A model generated the notes under the pieces. It saw only the letters and a list, made by a program, of their open reading frames with translations, was not told the origin of the DNA and did no database searches. Shown one piece after another: positions 1 to 8,427 of a stretch of DNA of 64,000 nucleotides. The DNA lies in assembly GCF_900277125.1 (NCBI RefSeq), contig NZ_OPYN01000224.1, positions 148,275 through 212,274 on the forward strand, read 5' to 3'. Each line of letters opens with the position of its first letter. The first letter of the stretch is position 1. The DNA is from Pseudomonas inefficax. Its GTDB lineage: Bacteria > Pseudomonadota > Gammaproteobacteria > Pseudomonadales > Pseudomonadaceae. The position numbers were made by a program, and so were the translations under genes.

Positions 1-767
1 TTCAGGGCGTGGTCCATACCCTGCCGGTGCAGGTCCCTACGCCCAACGACGCCAAGGCATGGGTCGAAACCGCAGGGCGCCAGAACCTCAACCTGCTGGC
101 CACCAACCATGCGGTGGTGGCGGCCGAGGAAACCCTGCGCCAGCGCAAGGCCGGCCATGCGCCGACCCTGGACGCAGTTGCCAAGTATCAGAAGGGTGAC
201 AACGATAATTTCGGTTTCACCAACCCCGCACCGGCCCCCGTCACGCGCTATGGCGGCGACGTCGAGCAGACCAGCATCGGCCTGCAGTTGAACATCCCGA
301 TCTACAGCGGCGGCCTGACCAGCTCGCAGGTGCGCGAGGCCTACCAGCGCCTGAGCCAGAGCGAGCAGCAGCGGGAAAGCCTGCGCCGCCAGGTGGTGGA
401 GAACACCCGCAACCTGCACCGCGCGGTGAACACCGATGTGGAACAGGTGCAGGCGCGCAAGCAGTCGATCATCTCCAACCAGAGCGCGCTGGAAGCCACC
501 GAAATCGGCTACCAGGTGGGTACCCGCAATATCGTCGACGTGCTCGACGCTCAGCGCCAGCTGTACACCTCGGTGCGCGACTACAACAACAGCCGCTATG
601 ACTACATCCTCGACAACCTGAGCTTGAAGCAGGCGGCCGGTACCTTGAGCCCGCAGGATCTGCAGGACCTCAAGCGGTACCTGAAGCCGGACTACAACCC
701 GGACAAGGACTTCCTGCCGCCGGACCTGGCGGCTGCAGCGGCCAAGAACTTCGAGCGTCGCCCCTGA
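1..767 (+). CDS. tolC: TolC-family outer membrane efflux protein, C-terminal part
   Basis: The reading frame is open from the window edge (first full codon at base 3) and ends at TGA 765-767, so only the C-terminal half is present. The protein is rich in the heptad-like helices of TolC periplasmic barrels, with a segment reading SEQQRESLRRQVVENTRNLHRAV, and then the TolC-type motif YQVGTRNIVDVLDAQRQLY before the last helix pair. TolC trimers form the outer-membrane exit duct for tripartite pumps and type I secretion. Family assignment is secure. Which of the several pseudomonad TolC homologues this is cannot be settled from half a protein, but the position a few kb before waaA, hldE and msbA fits the chromosomal tolC. 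A REP pair follows directly. Confidence 0.85.
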   Translation, partial: QGVVHTLPVQVPTPNDAKAWVETAGRQNLNLLATNHAVVAAEETLRQRKAGHAPTLDAVAKYQKGDNDNFGFTNPAPAPVTRYGGDVEQTSIGLQLNIPIYSGGLTSSQVREAYQRLSQSEQQRESLRRQVVENTRNLHRAVNTDVEQVQARKQSIISNQSALEATEIGYQVGTRNIVDVLDAQRQLYTSVRDYNNSRYDYILDNLSLKQAAGTLSPQDLQDLKRYLKPDYNPDKDFLPPDLAAAAAKNFERRP

Positions 768-796
768 GAGTACTGGACCAAGGCGAGCGCGGTCGC

Positions 797-913
797 TGTA
801 GGAGCGGCCTTGTGTCGCGAAAGGGCCGCAGAGCGGCCCTAGAGAATCAGCATTGATGCACAGATTGCTGGGGCCGCTATGCGGCCCTTTCGCGACACAA
901 GGCCGCTCCTACA
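797..913. repeat. REP pair 1 (CCTTGTGTCGCGA type)
   Basis: Two inverted copies of a REP unit, 797-841 and 869-913. Each starts with TGTAGGAGCGGCCTTGTG, contains TCGCGA and ends in a GGGCCGC hairpin. The pair fills the gap between the convergent tolC and waaA genes. Confidence 0.9.
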
Positions 914-945
914 AGGACCGCACCATTGCTGACTCTGGTTAGAAG

Positions 946-2217
946 TCAGCTGATGAGTTTGCCCAACCCATCGAGCAGCCGCTGCAAAGCCCCTTGATTG
1001 GCCCGCATCACCGCTCTGCCCGCCTCGCCCATGCGCTGGGCATCCTGCGGCAACTCGATCAGTCTCCGCACCGCTTCGGCCAGCCCGTCGGCATCGTCCA
1101 CCTGCTGCAACGCCCCCGCCTCGCGCAGCATCGCGCTGATTTCGAGGAAGTTGAACACATGCGGCCCCATCAGTACCGGCAAGGCCAGCGCCGCGGGCTC
1201 CAGCGGGTTGTGCCCACCGGTTGCCACCAGGCTGCCACCGACAAAGGCGATGTCGGCCAAGGCATAGAGGAACAGCAGTTCGCCCATGGTGTCGCCGACC
1301 AATACCTGCGTCTTGGCATCCACCGGCGTACCAGCAGACCGGCGCACGGTGGTGAACTGCTCGCTGCATTGTGCATGCACCGTGGCGAACCGCTCGGGGT
1401 GGCGTGGCACCAGGATCAGCAGGGCATCGCCATGCACCTGCAGCAACTGCCGATGCGCCTGCAGGATCAATGCGTCTTCACCGTCGTGGGTGCTGGCGGC
1501 GATCCATACCGGGCGCTGTGCAGCGTCCCACTGTTCACGCAATGCCCTGGCGCGCGGCAACAGTTGCTCGTCGATCTTCAGGTCGAACTTGATCGAACCG
1601 GTGACCTCCACGCACTCCGAACGCGCGCCCAGGTCACGGAAGCGCTGGGCCTCGGTTTCGGTCTGCACGGCAATCAGGCTCATCTCGGCCAGCATGGGCC
1701 GGGTCAGCCTGGCAAAGCGCCCATAGCCACGGGCCGAACGCTCAGACAAGCGTGCGTTGGCCAGCGCTACCGGAATGCCGCGCTTTGCACACTGGTGAAT
1801 ATGGTTGGGCCACAGCTCGGTTTCCATGATGATGCCCAGCTTCGGCTGCACCTGGTCGAGAAAGCGCCCCGCAGCCCAAGGCAGGTCGTAGGGCAAGTAG
1901 CAATGCTGCACGCGCGGATCGTCGGCGAACATGGCGCGAATACGCTCGGAACCGGTCGGGGTCATGCAGGTAAGCGTGATCGGCAATTCCGGGTAGGCCT
2001 TGAGCAAGGCTCGCACCATCGGCGCCGCCGCAATGCTCTCGCCCACCGATACCGCGTGCACCCAGATGCCGCCCCGGCGCATGGCCGGCAGCTTGAAGGC
2101 AAAGCGCTCGCCGATGCGTTGGCCATAGGCCGGCGCCTTGCGTGCGCGCAGGTACAGGCGCAGCGCAACCAGCGGCAGGCCCAGGTGAAACAACAAGGTA
2201 TAGAGAGTTCTGTTCAT
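946..2217 (-). CDS. waaA: 3-deoxy-D-manno-octulosonic acid (Kdo) transferase
   Basis: This enzyme transfers Kdo from CMP-Kdo to lipid IVA at the inner membrane, the first core-sugar step of LPS synthesis. The 423-residue length is that of WaaA/KdtA. An N-terminal hydrophobic anchor (about 1-25) is followed by the N-terminal GT-B domain with the family motif VSVGE, placing the expected catalytic Glu at residue 60, and by ELWPN near 134-138. The C-terminal half carries the CMP-sugar-binding pattern GGxxxxxGGHNPLEP. The open frame extends 19 codons upstream, but the ATG at 2217 gives the canonical MNRTLYTLLF start and avoids overlap with the preceding LysR gene. Its grouping with hldE and the LPS core block is as in other pseudomonads. 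Confidence 0.93.
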   Translation of the reverse strand: MNRTLYTLLFHLGLPLVALRLYLRARKAPAYGQRIGERFAFKLPAMRRGGIWVHAVSVGESIAAAPMVRALLKAYPELPITLTCMTPTGSERIRAMFADDPRVQHCYLPYDLPWAAGRFLDQVQPKLGIIMETELWPNHIHQCAKRGIPVALANARLSERSARGYGRFARLTRPMLAEMSLIAVQTETEAQRFRDLGARSECVEVTGSIKFDLKIDEQLLPRARALREQWDAAQRPVWIAASTHDGEDALILQAHRQLLQVHGDALLILVPRHPERFATVHAQCSEQFTTVRRSAGTPVDAKTQVLVGDTMGELLFLYALADIAFVGGSLVATGGHNPLEPAALALPVLMGPHVFNFLEISAMLREAGALQQVDDADGLAEAVRRLIELPQDAQRMGEAGRAVMRANQGALQRLLDGLGKLIS

Positions 2218-2228
2218 GGCCGCGGAGT

Positions 2229-3119
2229 TTACCCGATCGCGCGCAGGTGCACCGCAAAGCGCTCGGCCAGCCACTGCGCTGCCGGCCCCAGTGGCGCGTC
2301 GCGGCGCCAGGCCAGTTCAGCCACCAAGGCCGGTGGCCGCCACTCGCTGTCCAGTTCGACCATGTGCGCCTGGTAGGTCGGGTACTGCACCACGTGCCGC
2401 GGCAGCCAGGCCCAGCCCAGGCCGCGCATCAGCAGTTCGGCCATTGCATAGAAGCTGTCGGCGCGCCACACCTGCGGGCTGATCGCCTCGCCGCCGGGGT
2501 AGCCGCTTTGCTGCGGGGTGATCAGTAATTGTCGGTGGCGCGCCAGTTGCTGGCGGGTGACCCGGTCTTCGCCGGCGAGCGGGTGGCCGACCGCGCATAC
2601 GGTGACCATTTCCACGCTACCCAGGGCGCGCCGCTCCAGCGAGGCCGGGATGCTCTCATGGTGGAAGAACAGGCCAAGATCGGCGCGCCGCTCTACCAGC
2701 TTGCGCGCCACATCGCCCTGGGCGCCGCTGGCCAGTTGCACCTCCAGGAACGGATAGCGGCTGGCCAGTTCGTCGAGGCTGTCAATGACCGGCTGATAGG
2801 GCATGGCTTCATCCTGGGCGACCCGCAACAAGGCCTCCTGCCCGCGCATCAGCGCCAACGCACGGCCATCCAGACGCTCGCACTGGCGCAACAGCTCGCG
2901 GGCATCTTCCAGCAAGGCGCTGCCGTTTTCGGTCAGCTTGGGTTGCCGGCCACTGCTGCGCTCGAACAGGGTGACGCCCAGATCGGTTTCGAGCAGGGCG
3001 ATCGCGCTGCTGATCGCCGACTGGGCCTTGCGCTGCTCACGGGCCACGGCAGAGAACGAGCGCAGTTCTGCAACGCGCAGGAAGGTACGCAACTGTTCAA
3101 GGTTCCACTGCTCGGCCAT
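2229..3119 (-). CDS. LysR-family transcriptional regulator
   Basis: A 296-residue protein with the standard LysR layout. The N-terminal winged helix-turn-helix spans about 5-64 (LEQLRTFLRVAELRSFSAVAREQRKAQSAISSAIALLE), and a two-lobed periplasmic-binding-like effector domain follows from about 90. The gene lies divergently from the EmrE-like pump gene; only about 87 bp separate the two start codons, so the regulator probably controls that pump or itself. The effector is not predictable. Its end is 11 bp from the waaA start on the same strand, so some transcription may run into waaA. Confidence 0.88.
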   Translation of the reverse strand: MAEQWNLEQLRTFLRVAELRSFSAVAREQRKAQSAISSAIALLETDLGVTLFERSSGRQPKLTENGSALLEDARELLRQCERLDGRALALMRGQEALLRVAQDEAMPYQPVIDSLDELASRYPFLEVQLASGAQGDVARKLVERRADLGLFFHHESIPASLERRALGSVEMVTVCAVGHPLAGEDRVTRQQLARHRQLLITPQQSGYPGGEAISPQVWRADSFYAMAELLMRGLGWAWLPRHVVQYPTYQAHMVELDSEWRPPALVAELAWRRDAPLGPAAQWLAERFAVHLRAIG

Positions 3120-3206
3120 CAGCCTATCTCCAATAGTGATAGGTAATGACTTTACCCCATCCAGGTAACGTCTAGAATGCCCGTCCAGTCACCGGAGGAT
3201 CCCGCC

Positions 3207-3539
3207 ATGAATGCCTACACTTACCTCGCCATCGCCATCTGCGCCGAAGTCATCGCCACCGCCTCGATGAAAGCGGTAAAAGGCCTGAGCACGCCGTTGC
3301 CGTTGCTGCTGATGGTGGTTGGCTATGGCATTGCGTTCTGGATGCTGACCCTGGTGGTGCGTAGCATTCCGGTGGGGATCGCCTATGCCATCTGGTCGGG
3401 GCTGGGGATTGTACTGATCAGTGTGGCGGCGCTGGTGATCTACGGGCAGAAGCTGGATATGCCGGCGATGCTGGGGATGGCCATGATTGTGGGTGGGGTG
3501 GTGGTGATTCAGCTGTTTTCGAAGACGGCTGGGCATTGA
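3207..3539 (+). CDS. SMR-family small multidrug efflux protein (EmrE-like)
   Basis: A 110-residue, four-helix inner-membrane protein of the small multidrug resistance family, which exchanges protons for cationic drugs as a dual-topology dimer. The family's essential glutamate is at residue 14 (AICAEVIATASMK), and the signature YAIWSGLGIVLI is in helix 3, closer to EmrE than to SugE/Gdx. The ATG at 3207 is preceded by GGAGG; the ten extra upstream codons in the open frame are not typical of the family. The LysR gene diverges upstream and may regulate it. Confidence 0.9.
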   Translation: MNAYTYLAIAICAEVIATASMKAVKGLSTPLPLLLMVVGYGIAFWMLTLVVRSIPVGIAYAIWSGLGIVLISVAALVIYGQKLDMPAMLGMAMIVGGVVVIQLFSKTAGH

Positions 3540-3557
3540 TGTTTGCCTGATGGATTT

Positions 3558-3669
3558 TGGGGCCGCTTCGCGGCCCTATCGCGACACAAGGCCGCTCCTA
3601 CAGGGACCGATGCATACGCGGGGCCTGTAGGAGCGGCCTTGTGTCGCGATGGGCTGCGCAGCAGCCCCA
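3558..3669. repeat. REP pair 2
   Basis: Inverted REP units at 3558-3602 and 3626-3669, of the CCTTGTGTCGCGA type. The terminal hairpins differ (GGCCGCTTCGCGGCC versus GGGCTGCGCAGCAGCCC), showing compensatory stem changes. The pair lies between the SMR pump and the FAD oxidoreductase. Confidence 0.9.
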
Positions 3670-3737
3670 GGATCGCAAAGCCCACGCCGGCCCGACCCTG
3701 TATACTTGCCAGCTGTCCCAGTCTTCGAGGTACCGCC

Positions 3738-4913
3738 ATGCCATCCGCCATTTCCACTGACGTGCTGATCGTCGGCGCCGGGGTCGCAGGCCTCTGGCTC
3801 AATGCCCGCCTGCGCCGCCTGGGCTATTCGACAGTACTTGTGGAACGCGCCAGCCTTGGCGGCGAGCAGACCATCAAGTCCCAGGGCATCATCCATGGCG
3901 GCACCAAGTACGCCCTCCATGGCGCCCTCACCGGCGCCTCGGAAGCCATCGCCGACATGCCACGCCGGTGGCGCGAAGCGCTGAACGGTAGCGGCGAACT
4001 GGACCTGACCAGCACCCGCCTGCTGTCCGACGCCCACTACCTGTGGTCACCAGGCACCCTGGCCGGCAACCTCACCAGCTTCTTCGCCAGCAAGGCCGTG
4101 CGCGGCCGGGTCGACCAGGTCAAGGGCGAACAACTGCCACCCGCACTGCAGGACCGTGCCTTCAAGGGCAAGGTCTATCGCCTGGCCGAGCTGGTCATCG
4201 ACGTGCCCAGCCTGCTGGCCAACCTGGCCGAACTGGCAGGCCACAGCCTGCTGGCCGGTGAGTGCATCGAGCCGCTACGCGAGGGCGACGACCTGGTCGG
4301 CTTGCGCGTCGACGAACGCGACATCCGCGCCCAGCGCATCGTGCTCAGCGCCGGCGCCGGCACTGAAGACCTGCTGCATGCCCTGGGCCTGAACCAACCG
4401 GCCATGCAGACACGTCCGTTGCATATGGTGATGGCCAAGGGGGCCAACCTGAAGCCGCTTTACGCCCACTGCCTGGGTGGTGGGCCGAAACCACGGGTGA
4501 CAGTTACCACCCACCCGGCCGCCGACGGCCAGTGGGTCTGGTACCTGGGTGGTGACCTGGCCGAAGCCGATGGCGTCGCCCGCGAGCCGGCTGCGCAAAT
4601 TGCCGCGGCGCAGAAAGAAATCGCCAGCCTGCTGCCATGGGTCGACCAGAGCCTGGTGCGCTGGGCCACCCTGCGGGTCGACCGGGCGGAGCCGGCGCAA
4701 TCGGGCCTGGTACGCCCGGACAACGCCTTCCTCGCCGACCAGCACCGCCTGCTGGTCGGCTGGCCGACCAAGCTGGCTCTTGCGCCGGACTTCAGCGACC
4801 GGGTCATCAGCCACCTGGAGCGCGACGGCATTCGCCCACAAGCGCAGGCCGACCTGGCCGACCTGCCACGCCCACCGCTGGCCGTAGCGGCCTGGGAGCA
4901 ACTGCTGCCATGA
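3738..4913 (+). CDS. FAD-dependent oxidoreductase (DAO superfamily)
   Basis: A 391-residue protein that opens with a dinucleotide-binding fold, DVLIVGAGVAGLWLNARLRRLG (GxGxxG at 13-18), followed by an acidic residue in VLVERASLGG. The N-terminal region GIIHGGTKYALHG and the C-terminal DNAFLADQHRLLVGWPTKLALAP fit the D-amino-acid oxidase/glycerol-3-phosphate dehydrogenase superfamily. The substrate cannot be read from sequence. The ATG at 3738 is the first plausible start, because the upstream part of the open frame is REP sequence. Its TGA overlaps the start of the aldo/keto reductase gene (ATGA), so the two are translationally coupled and probably act on related compounds. Confidence 0.85.
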   Translation: MPSAISTDVLIVGAGVAGLWLNARLRRLGYSTVLVERASLGGEQTIKSQGIIHGGTKYALHGALTGASEAIADMPRRWREALNGSGELDLTSTRLLSDAHYLWSPGTLAGNLTSFFASKAVRGRVDQVKGEQLPPALQDRAFKGKVYRLAELVIDVPSLLANLAELAGHSLLAGECIEPLREGDDLVGLRVDERDIRAQRIVLSAGAGTEDLLHALGLNQPAMQTRPLHMVMAKGANLKPLYAHCLGGGPKPRVTVTTHPAADGQWVWYLGGDLAEADGVAREPAAQIAAAQKEIASLLPWVDQSLVRWATLRVDRAEPAQSGLVRPDNAFLADQHRLLVGWPTKLALAPDFSDRVISHLERDGIRPQAQADLADLPRPPLAVAAWEQLLP

Positions 4914-5722
4914 GCCTGCCCACCCTGCACGACTTCCATCGCCCCTTGGGCAGCACCGGTTTCAAGGTTTCGCCACTAGGCCTGGGCACGGTCAAGCTGG
5001 GCCGCGACCAGGGCGTGAAGTACCCGACCGGTTTCACCATTCCCGGCGACGACGAAGCCCGCCTGCTGCTGGCCCAGGCCCGCGAGCTGGGCATCAACCT
5101 GATCGACACCGCCCCAGCCTACGGCCGCAGCGAAGAGCGCCTGGGCCCGCTGCTGCGCGGCCAGCGCGACGAATGGGTGATCGTCAGCAAGGTTGGCGAA
5201 GAATTCGACAACGGCCAATCGCACTTCGATTTCAGCGCCACTCATACCCGCCGCTCGGTGGAACGCAGCCTGCGACGCCTGGAAACCGACCGCATCGAGC
5301 TGGTGCTGGTACATTCCGACGGCAACGACCTGGCGATCCTGGAACAGCAGGAGGTCTACCAGACCCTTGCCGAGCTCAAGCAGGAGGGCAAGATCCTCGG
5401 CTTCGGCCTGTCCGGCAAGACCGTCGCTGGCGGCTTGAAGGCGCTGGAGCAAGGCGACTGCGCCATGGTCACCTACAACCTCAACGAACAAGCAGAACGC
5501 CCGGTACTGGACTACGCTGCCGAGCACGGCAAGGCCATCCTGGTAAAGAAAGCCCTGGCCAGTGGGCATATCTGCCTGGCCCCCGGCGTTGACCCGGTGC
5601 AAGCCAGCTTCGAGCTGTTATTCGCCCACCCGGGCGTCAGCAGTGCTATCGTCGGCACCATCAATCCGTTGCACCTGGCCCACAACGTGGCCACCGTCGC
5701 CCGTATCCTGGGCCAGCATTGA
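4910..5722 (+). CDS. Aldo/keto reductase
   Basis: A 270-residue NAD(P)H-dependent oxidoreductase with an (alpha/beta)8 fold. The catalytic tetrad is visible: Asp66 and Tyr71 in NLIDTAPAYGRSEERLG, Lys94 in IVSKVG and His135 in LVHSDG. The C-terminal cofactor segment SSAIVGTINPLHL has the family pattern. The start overlaps the stop of the FAD oxidoreductase by four bases, indicating one operon. The physiological substrate is unknown; the pairing suggests two redox steps in one pathway. Confidence 0.88.
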   Translation: MSLPTLHDFHRPLGSTGFKVSPLGLGTVKLGRDQGVKYPTGFTIPGDDEARLLLAQARELGINLIDTAPAYGRSEERLGPLLRGQRDEWVIVSKVGEEFDNGQSHFDFSATHTRRSVERSLRRLETDRIELVLVHSDGNDLAILEQQEVYQTLAELKQEGKILGFGLSGKTVAGGLKALEQGDCAMVTYNLNEQAERPVLDYAAEHGKAILVKKALASGHICLAPGVDPVQASFELLFAHPGVSSAIVGTINPLHLAHNVATVARILGQH

Positions 5723-5772
5723 GTTGCCCCAGGCCCACGGGCCTGGACTGACCCGACGCAAGGAGGAGCCTC

Positions 5773-6741
5773 GTGGCGCGAACGCTGATCCGCAAGAACC
5801 CGAGCAACTTCAAGACACTGCCGCTGCATGTCGAGGCCACGCCCGAAGGGCTGATCTACCAGAGCATCGGCATGCCGCTGAACTTTGCCCAGACCCAACA
5901 GCGGCGCAAGGCCATCCAGTTGCCCGACGTGCAGCGCTTCGTGGTCGAACTGGCCAACCTGGGTGTGTCGGTACGGCTGACCCTGCATTGGCAGAACCGC
6001 GATTACTGGGTGCTGGTGCGTCAGCGCCGGCAAGATCGCGGCGATGTGGTGCTGAAACTGATTTCCGGCTATGTGCCAGCACAGGAACTGAACCTGCCAT
6101 TGCACACGGCTGTGCAGGAAGTGGCCGAGGAATGCCTGCTGGAAACACCGGAAGGCTGGCTGGGCGGGCGCTTCAACGACACCTGGCTGCCGGTACCCTA
6201 CGCTGCCGCCCTGCACTACCGCGAAACGCCGCACTTCGTGCTGACCCCGGAGTCCGGTGCCGCGCGCCCGGTGCACTGCGGCAAGCTGATGCTGCTGGAA
6301 CGGCCACGGGCGTATGTGCACTTGCCCACCGCCTCGCTGCAACTGATCTACGACATGCGCCTGCAGGTACCCCGGGACGCCAAGAAGCTCAGCCTGTTCC
6401 ATGTTGATGAACGGCTGGAGGGCGACCAACTGGTGGCACGGCTAAACCGCAAACGGCCAGATCTGTACCTGATGCCATTGAAAGACGGCCAGCCACTGGC
6501 TGAGCTGTATACCGTGAAGAAGGATGAACTGGTGCCGGCGAGCACGCGCGGGCTGTACCTGGCCGAGAGTTTTGCCCGACAGGAGGGCTGGGTGGTCACG
6601 GACGAGCGGGTGCGCTGGAAGGATTGGGTGAAACAGCAGGGGTTGGTGGAGAACAAGCCGGTGCGGGCGTCGCACCTGCAGCGGTTTGGCGACAAGGCGC
6701 GGGAACTGCTGGTGCGGGCGCGGACCTCATTGCACAAGTAA
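5773..6741 (+). CDS. Conserved protein with degenerate Nudix-like box
   Basis: A 322-residue protein starting at GTG 5773 behind AGGAGGAG. Around residues 99-123 it reads G-YVPAQ-E-LNLPLHTAV-QEVAEECLL. This follows the Nudix pattern Gx5Ex7REUxEE except that Gln replaces the Arg and two residues are added before the QEVAEE stretch. It may therefore be a diverged Nudix-fold protein, either with altered hydrolase activity or used only for ligand binding. There is no signal peptide or membrane segment. It follows the oxidoreductase pair at a 50 bp distance and may share their transcript. The specific function is unknown. Confidence 0.65.
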   Translation: MARTLIRKNPSNFKTLPLHVEATPEGLIYQSIGMPLNFAQTQQRRKAIQLPDVQRFVVELANLGVSVRLTLHWQNRDYWVLVRQRRQDRGDVVLKLISGYVPAQELNLPLHTAVQEVAEECLLETPEGWLGGRFNDTWLPVPYAAALHYRETPHFVLTPESGAARPVHCGKLMLLERPRAYVHLPTASLQLIYDMRLQVPRDAKKLSLFHVDERLEGDQLVARLNRKRPDLYLMPLKDGQPLAELYTVKKDELVPASTRGLYLAESFARQEGWVVTDERVRWKDWVKQQGLVENKPVRASHLQRFGDKARELLVRARTSLHK

Positions 6742-6746
6742 GACTC

Positions 6747-6869
6747 TGGGGCTGCTGCGCAGCCCGTCGCGACACAAGGCCGCTCCTACAGGGGACCGCG
6801 CAAGCCTTGAAGTTGAACGGCCTGGTGTAGGAGCGGCCTTGTGTCGCGATGGGCCGCAAAGCGGCCCCA
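6747..6869. repeat. REP pair 3
   Basis: Inverted REP units at 6747-6791 and 6826-6869 (CCTTGTGTCGCGA type) between the convergent Nudix-like gene and hldE. Confidence 0.9.
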
Positions 6870-6875
6870 GCTTTC

Positions 6876-8297
6876 TCAGTTCTTGCGAATCTTCTCGACG
6901 ATCGCCGTGGTCGAGCTGTTCTCGACCAGCCCCAGCACCTTCACGGTACCGCCATAGGCCTTGACGATATCGGCACCCACCACCTGGTCGATGCCATAAT
7001 CACCACCCTTGACCAGAACGTCCGGCTTGACTTGGCTCAGCAGGTTCTCCGGCGTGCCCTCGGGGAAGCTGATGACCCAGTCCACAGCCCCCAGCCCCGC
7101 CAGTACGGCCATACGCCGGTCGACGCTGTTGATCGGCCGGCCCGGCCCTTTCAGGCGGCTGACCGAGGCATCGTCGTTGACCGCGACGATCAGGCGATCG
7201 CCCTGGGCCCGCGCCTGCTCCAGGTAGGTCACATGCCCGGCATGCAGGATGTCGAAGCAGCCGTTGGTGAAAACGATCTTCTCTTTGTGTGCCCGAGCGT
7301 CATCAATGGCCAGCAGCAATTGCTCCAGGCCCAGCACACCGCGCTCGGAGCCTTCCTCGCGCTGGATCGCCCGGCGCAGCTCGGGGGCGCTGATCGCAGC
7401 CGTACCCAGCTTGCCGACCACGATGCCCGCTGCCAGGTTGGCCAGGGCCACTGCGTGGGGCAGGTCCTCGCCGGCAGCGATGGCCGCAGCGAGGGTGGAG
7501 ATGACAGTATCGCCCGCACCGGTCACGTCAAACACTTCACGCGCCCGCGCCGGCAGGTGCAGCGCCGGCTGGCCGCTGCGCAGCAGGGTCATGCCGTGCT
7601 CGCCACGTGTCACCAGCAAGGCGCCCAGGTCCAGGTCCTGCAGCAGCTGCAGGCCCTTGGCGACCAGCTCGGCTTCATCGGCGCAACGGCCGACGATGGT
7701 CTCGAACTCGCTGAGGTTAGGGGTGATCAGGCTGGCACCACGGTAGATGGAAAAGTCCTTGCCCTTGGGGTCGGCCAGTACCGGAATGCCCTTGGCACGC
7801 GCCGCCTGGATCAGGCTCTGGTGGTTTTTCAGTGCGCCCTTGCCGTAGTCGGACAGGACCAGCACCTTGACGCCCTCGAGCAGGCTGTCGACCTCGGCAC
7901 CCAGCGACAGCGGGTCGGTGGCGAACGGTTCTTCGAAATCGATGCGCAGCAACTGCTGGTGACGGCTCATGACCCGCAGCTTGACGATGGTCGGCTGATG
8001 CGCGATGCGCTGGAACACCGAGCGCACGCCTGCAGCCTGCAAGCTGTTGGCCAGGCTGTCGGCGGCCTCGTCCTGGCCGGTGACGCCAATCAGCGAAGCC
8101 GGTGCACCCAGCGCGGCGATGTTCAAGGCAACGTTGGCCGCGCCGCCGGGGCGATCCTCGATCTGATCGACCTTGACCACCGGGACTGGCGCTTCAGGCG
8201 AGATACGCGAAGTACCGCCATGCCAGTAGCGGTCGAGCATGACATCGCCGACCACCAGTACCGGGGCTTGATCGAAACGCGGCATGGACAACTTCAT
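6876..8297 (-). CDS. hldE: Bifunctional heptose-7-phosphate kinase / heptose-1-phosphate adenylyltransferase
   Basis: HldE makes ADP-D-glycero-beta-D-manno-heptose for the LPS inner core by two non-consecutive steps in the cytoplasm. The 473 residues contain an N-terminal ribokinase-type domain with the PfkB motif DVTGAGDT at 257-264 (catalytic Asp263) and a C-terminal nucleotidyltransferase domain with FTNGCFDILHAGH at 343-355. The ATG at 8297 gives the usual MKLSMPRF start; a 15-codon upstream extension is open but atypical. msbA lies about 130 bp upstream on the same strand, the same order as in P. aeruginosa. Confidence 0.96.
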   Translation of the reverse strand: MKLSMPRFDQAPVLVVGDVMLDRYWHGGTSRISPEAPVPVVKVDQIEDRPGGAANVALNIAALGAPASLIGVTGQDEAADSLANSLQAAGVRSVFQRIAHQPTIVKLRVMSRHQQLLRIDFEEPFATDPLSLGAEVDSLLEGVKVLVLSDYGKGALKNHQSLIQAARAKGIPVLADPKGKDFSIYRGASLITPNLSEFETIVGRCADEAELVAKGLQLLQDLDLGALLVTRGEHGMTLLRSGQPALHLPARAREVFDVTGAGDTVISTLAAAIAAGEDLPHAVALANLAAGIVVGKLGTAAISAPELRRAIQREEGSERGVLGLEQLLLAIDDARAHKEKIVFTNGCFDILHAGHVTYLEQARAQGDRLIVAVNDDASVSRLKGPGRPINSVDRRMAVLAGLGAVDWVISFPEGTPENLLSQVKPDVLVKGGDYGIDQVVGADIVKAYGGTVKVLGLVENSSTTAIVEKIRKN

Positions 8298-8427
8298 GGG
8301 CAACCCATATGAAAATAATGAACAGGGGCAGGATATTAGCACAGGGTAGACGACGGCTTTATGGCCAGATCACCCCAGGAAAATTCCCGTGACAATCGGG
8401 GCCGCGATGGCCCCGATCAACGAGGGT

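Noticed and set aside
797..913. Paired hairpins as a possible CRISPR array or small RNA
   Set aside because: Only two inverted units with no regular direct repeats and spacers; the same units recur between many genes, so they are REP elements.
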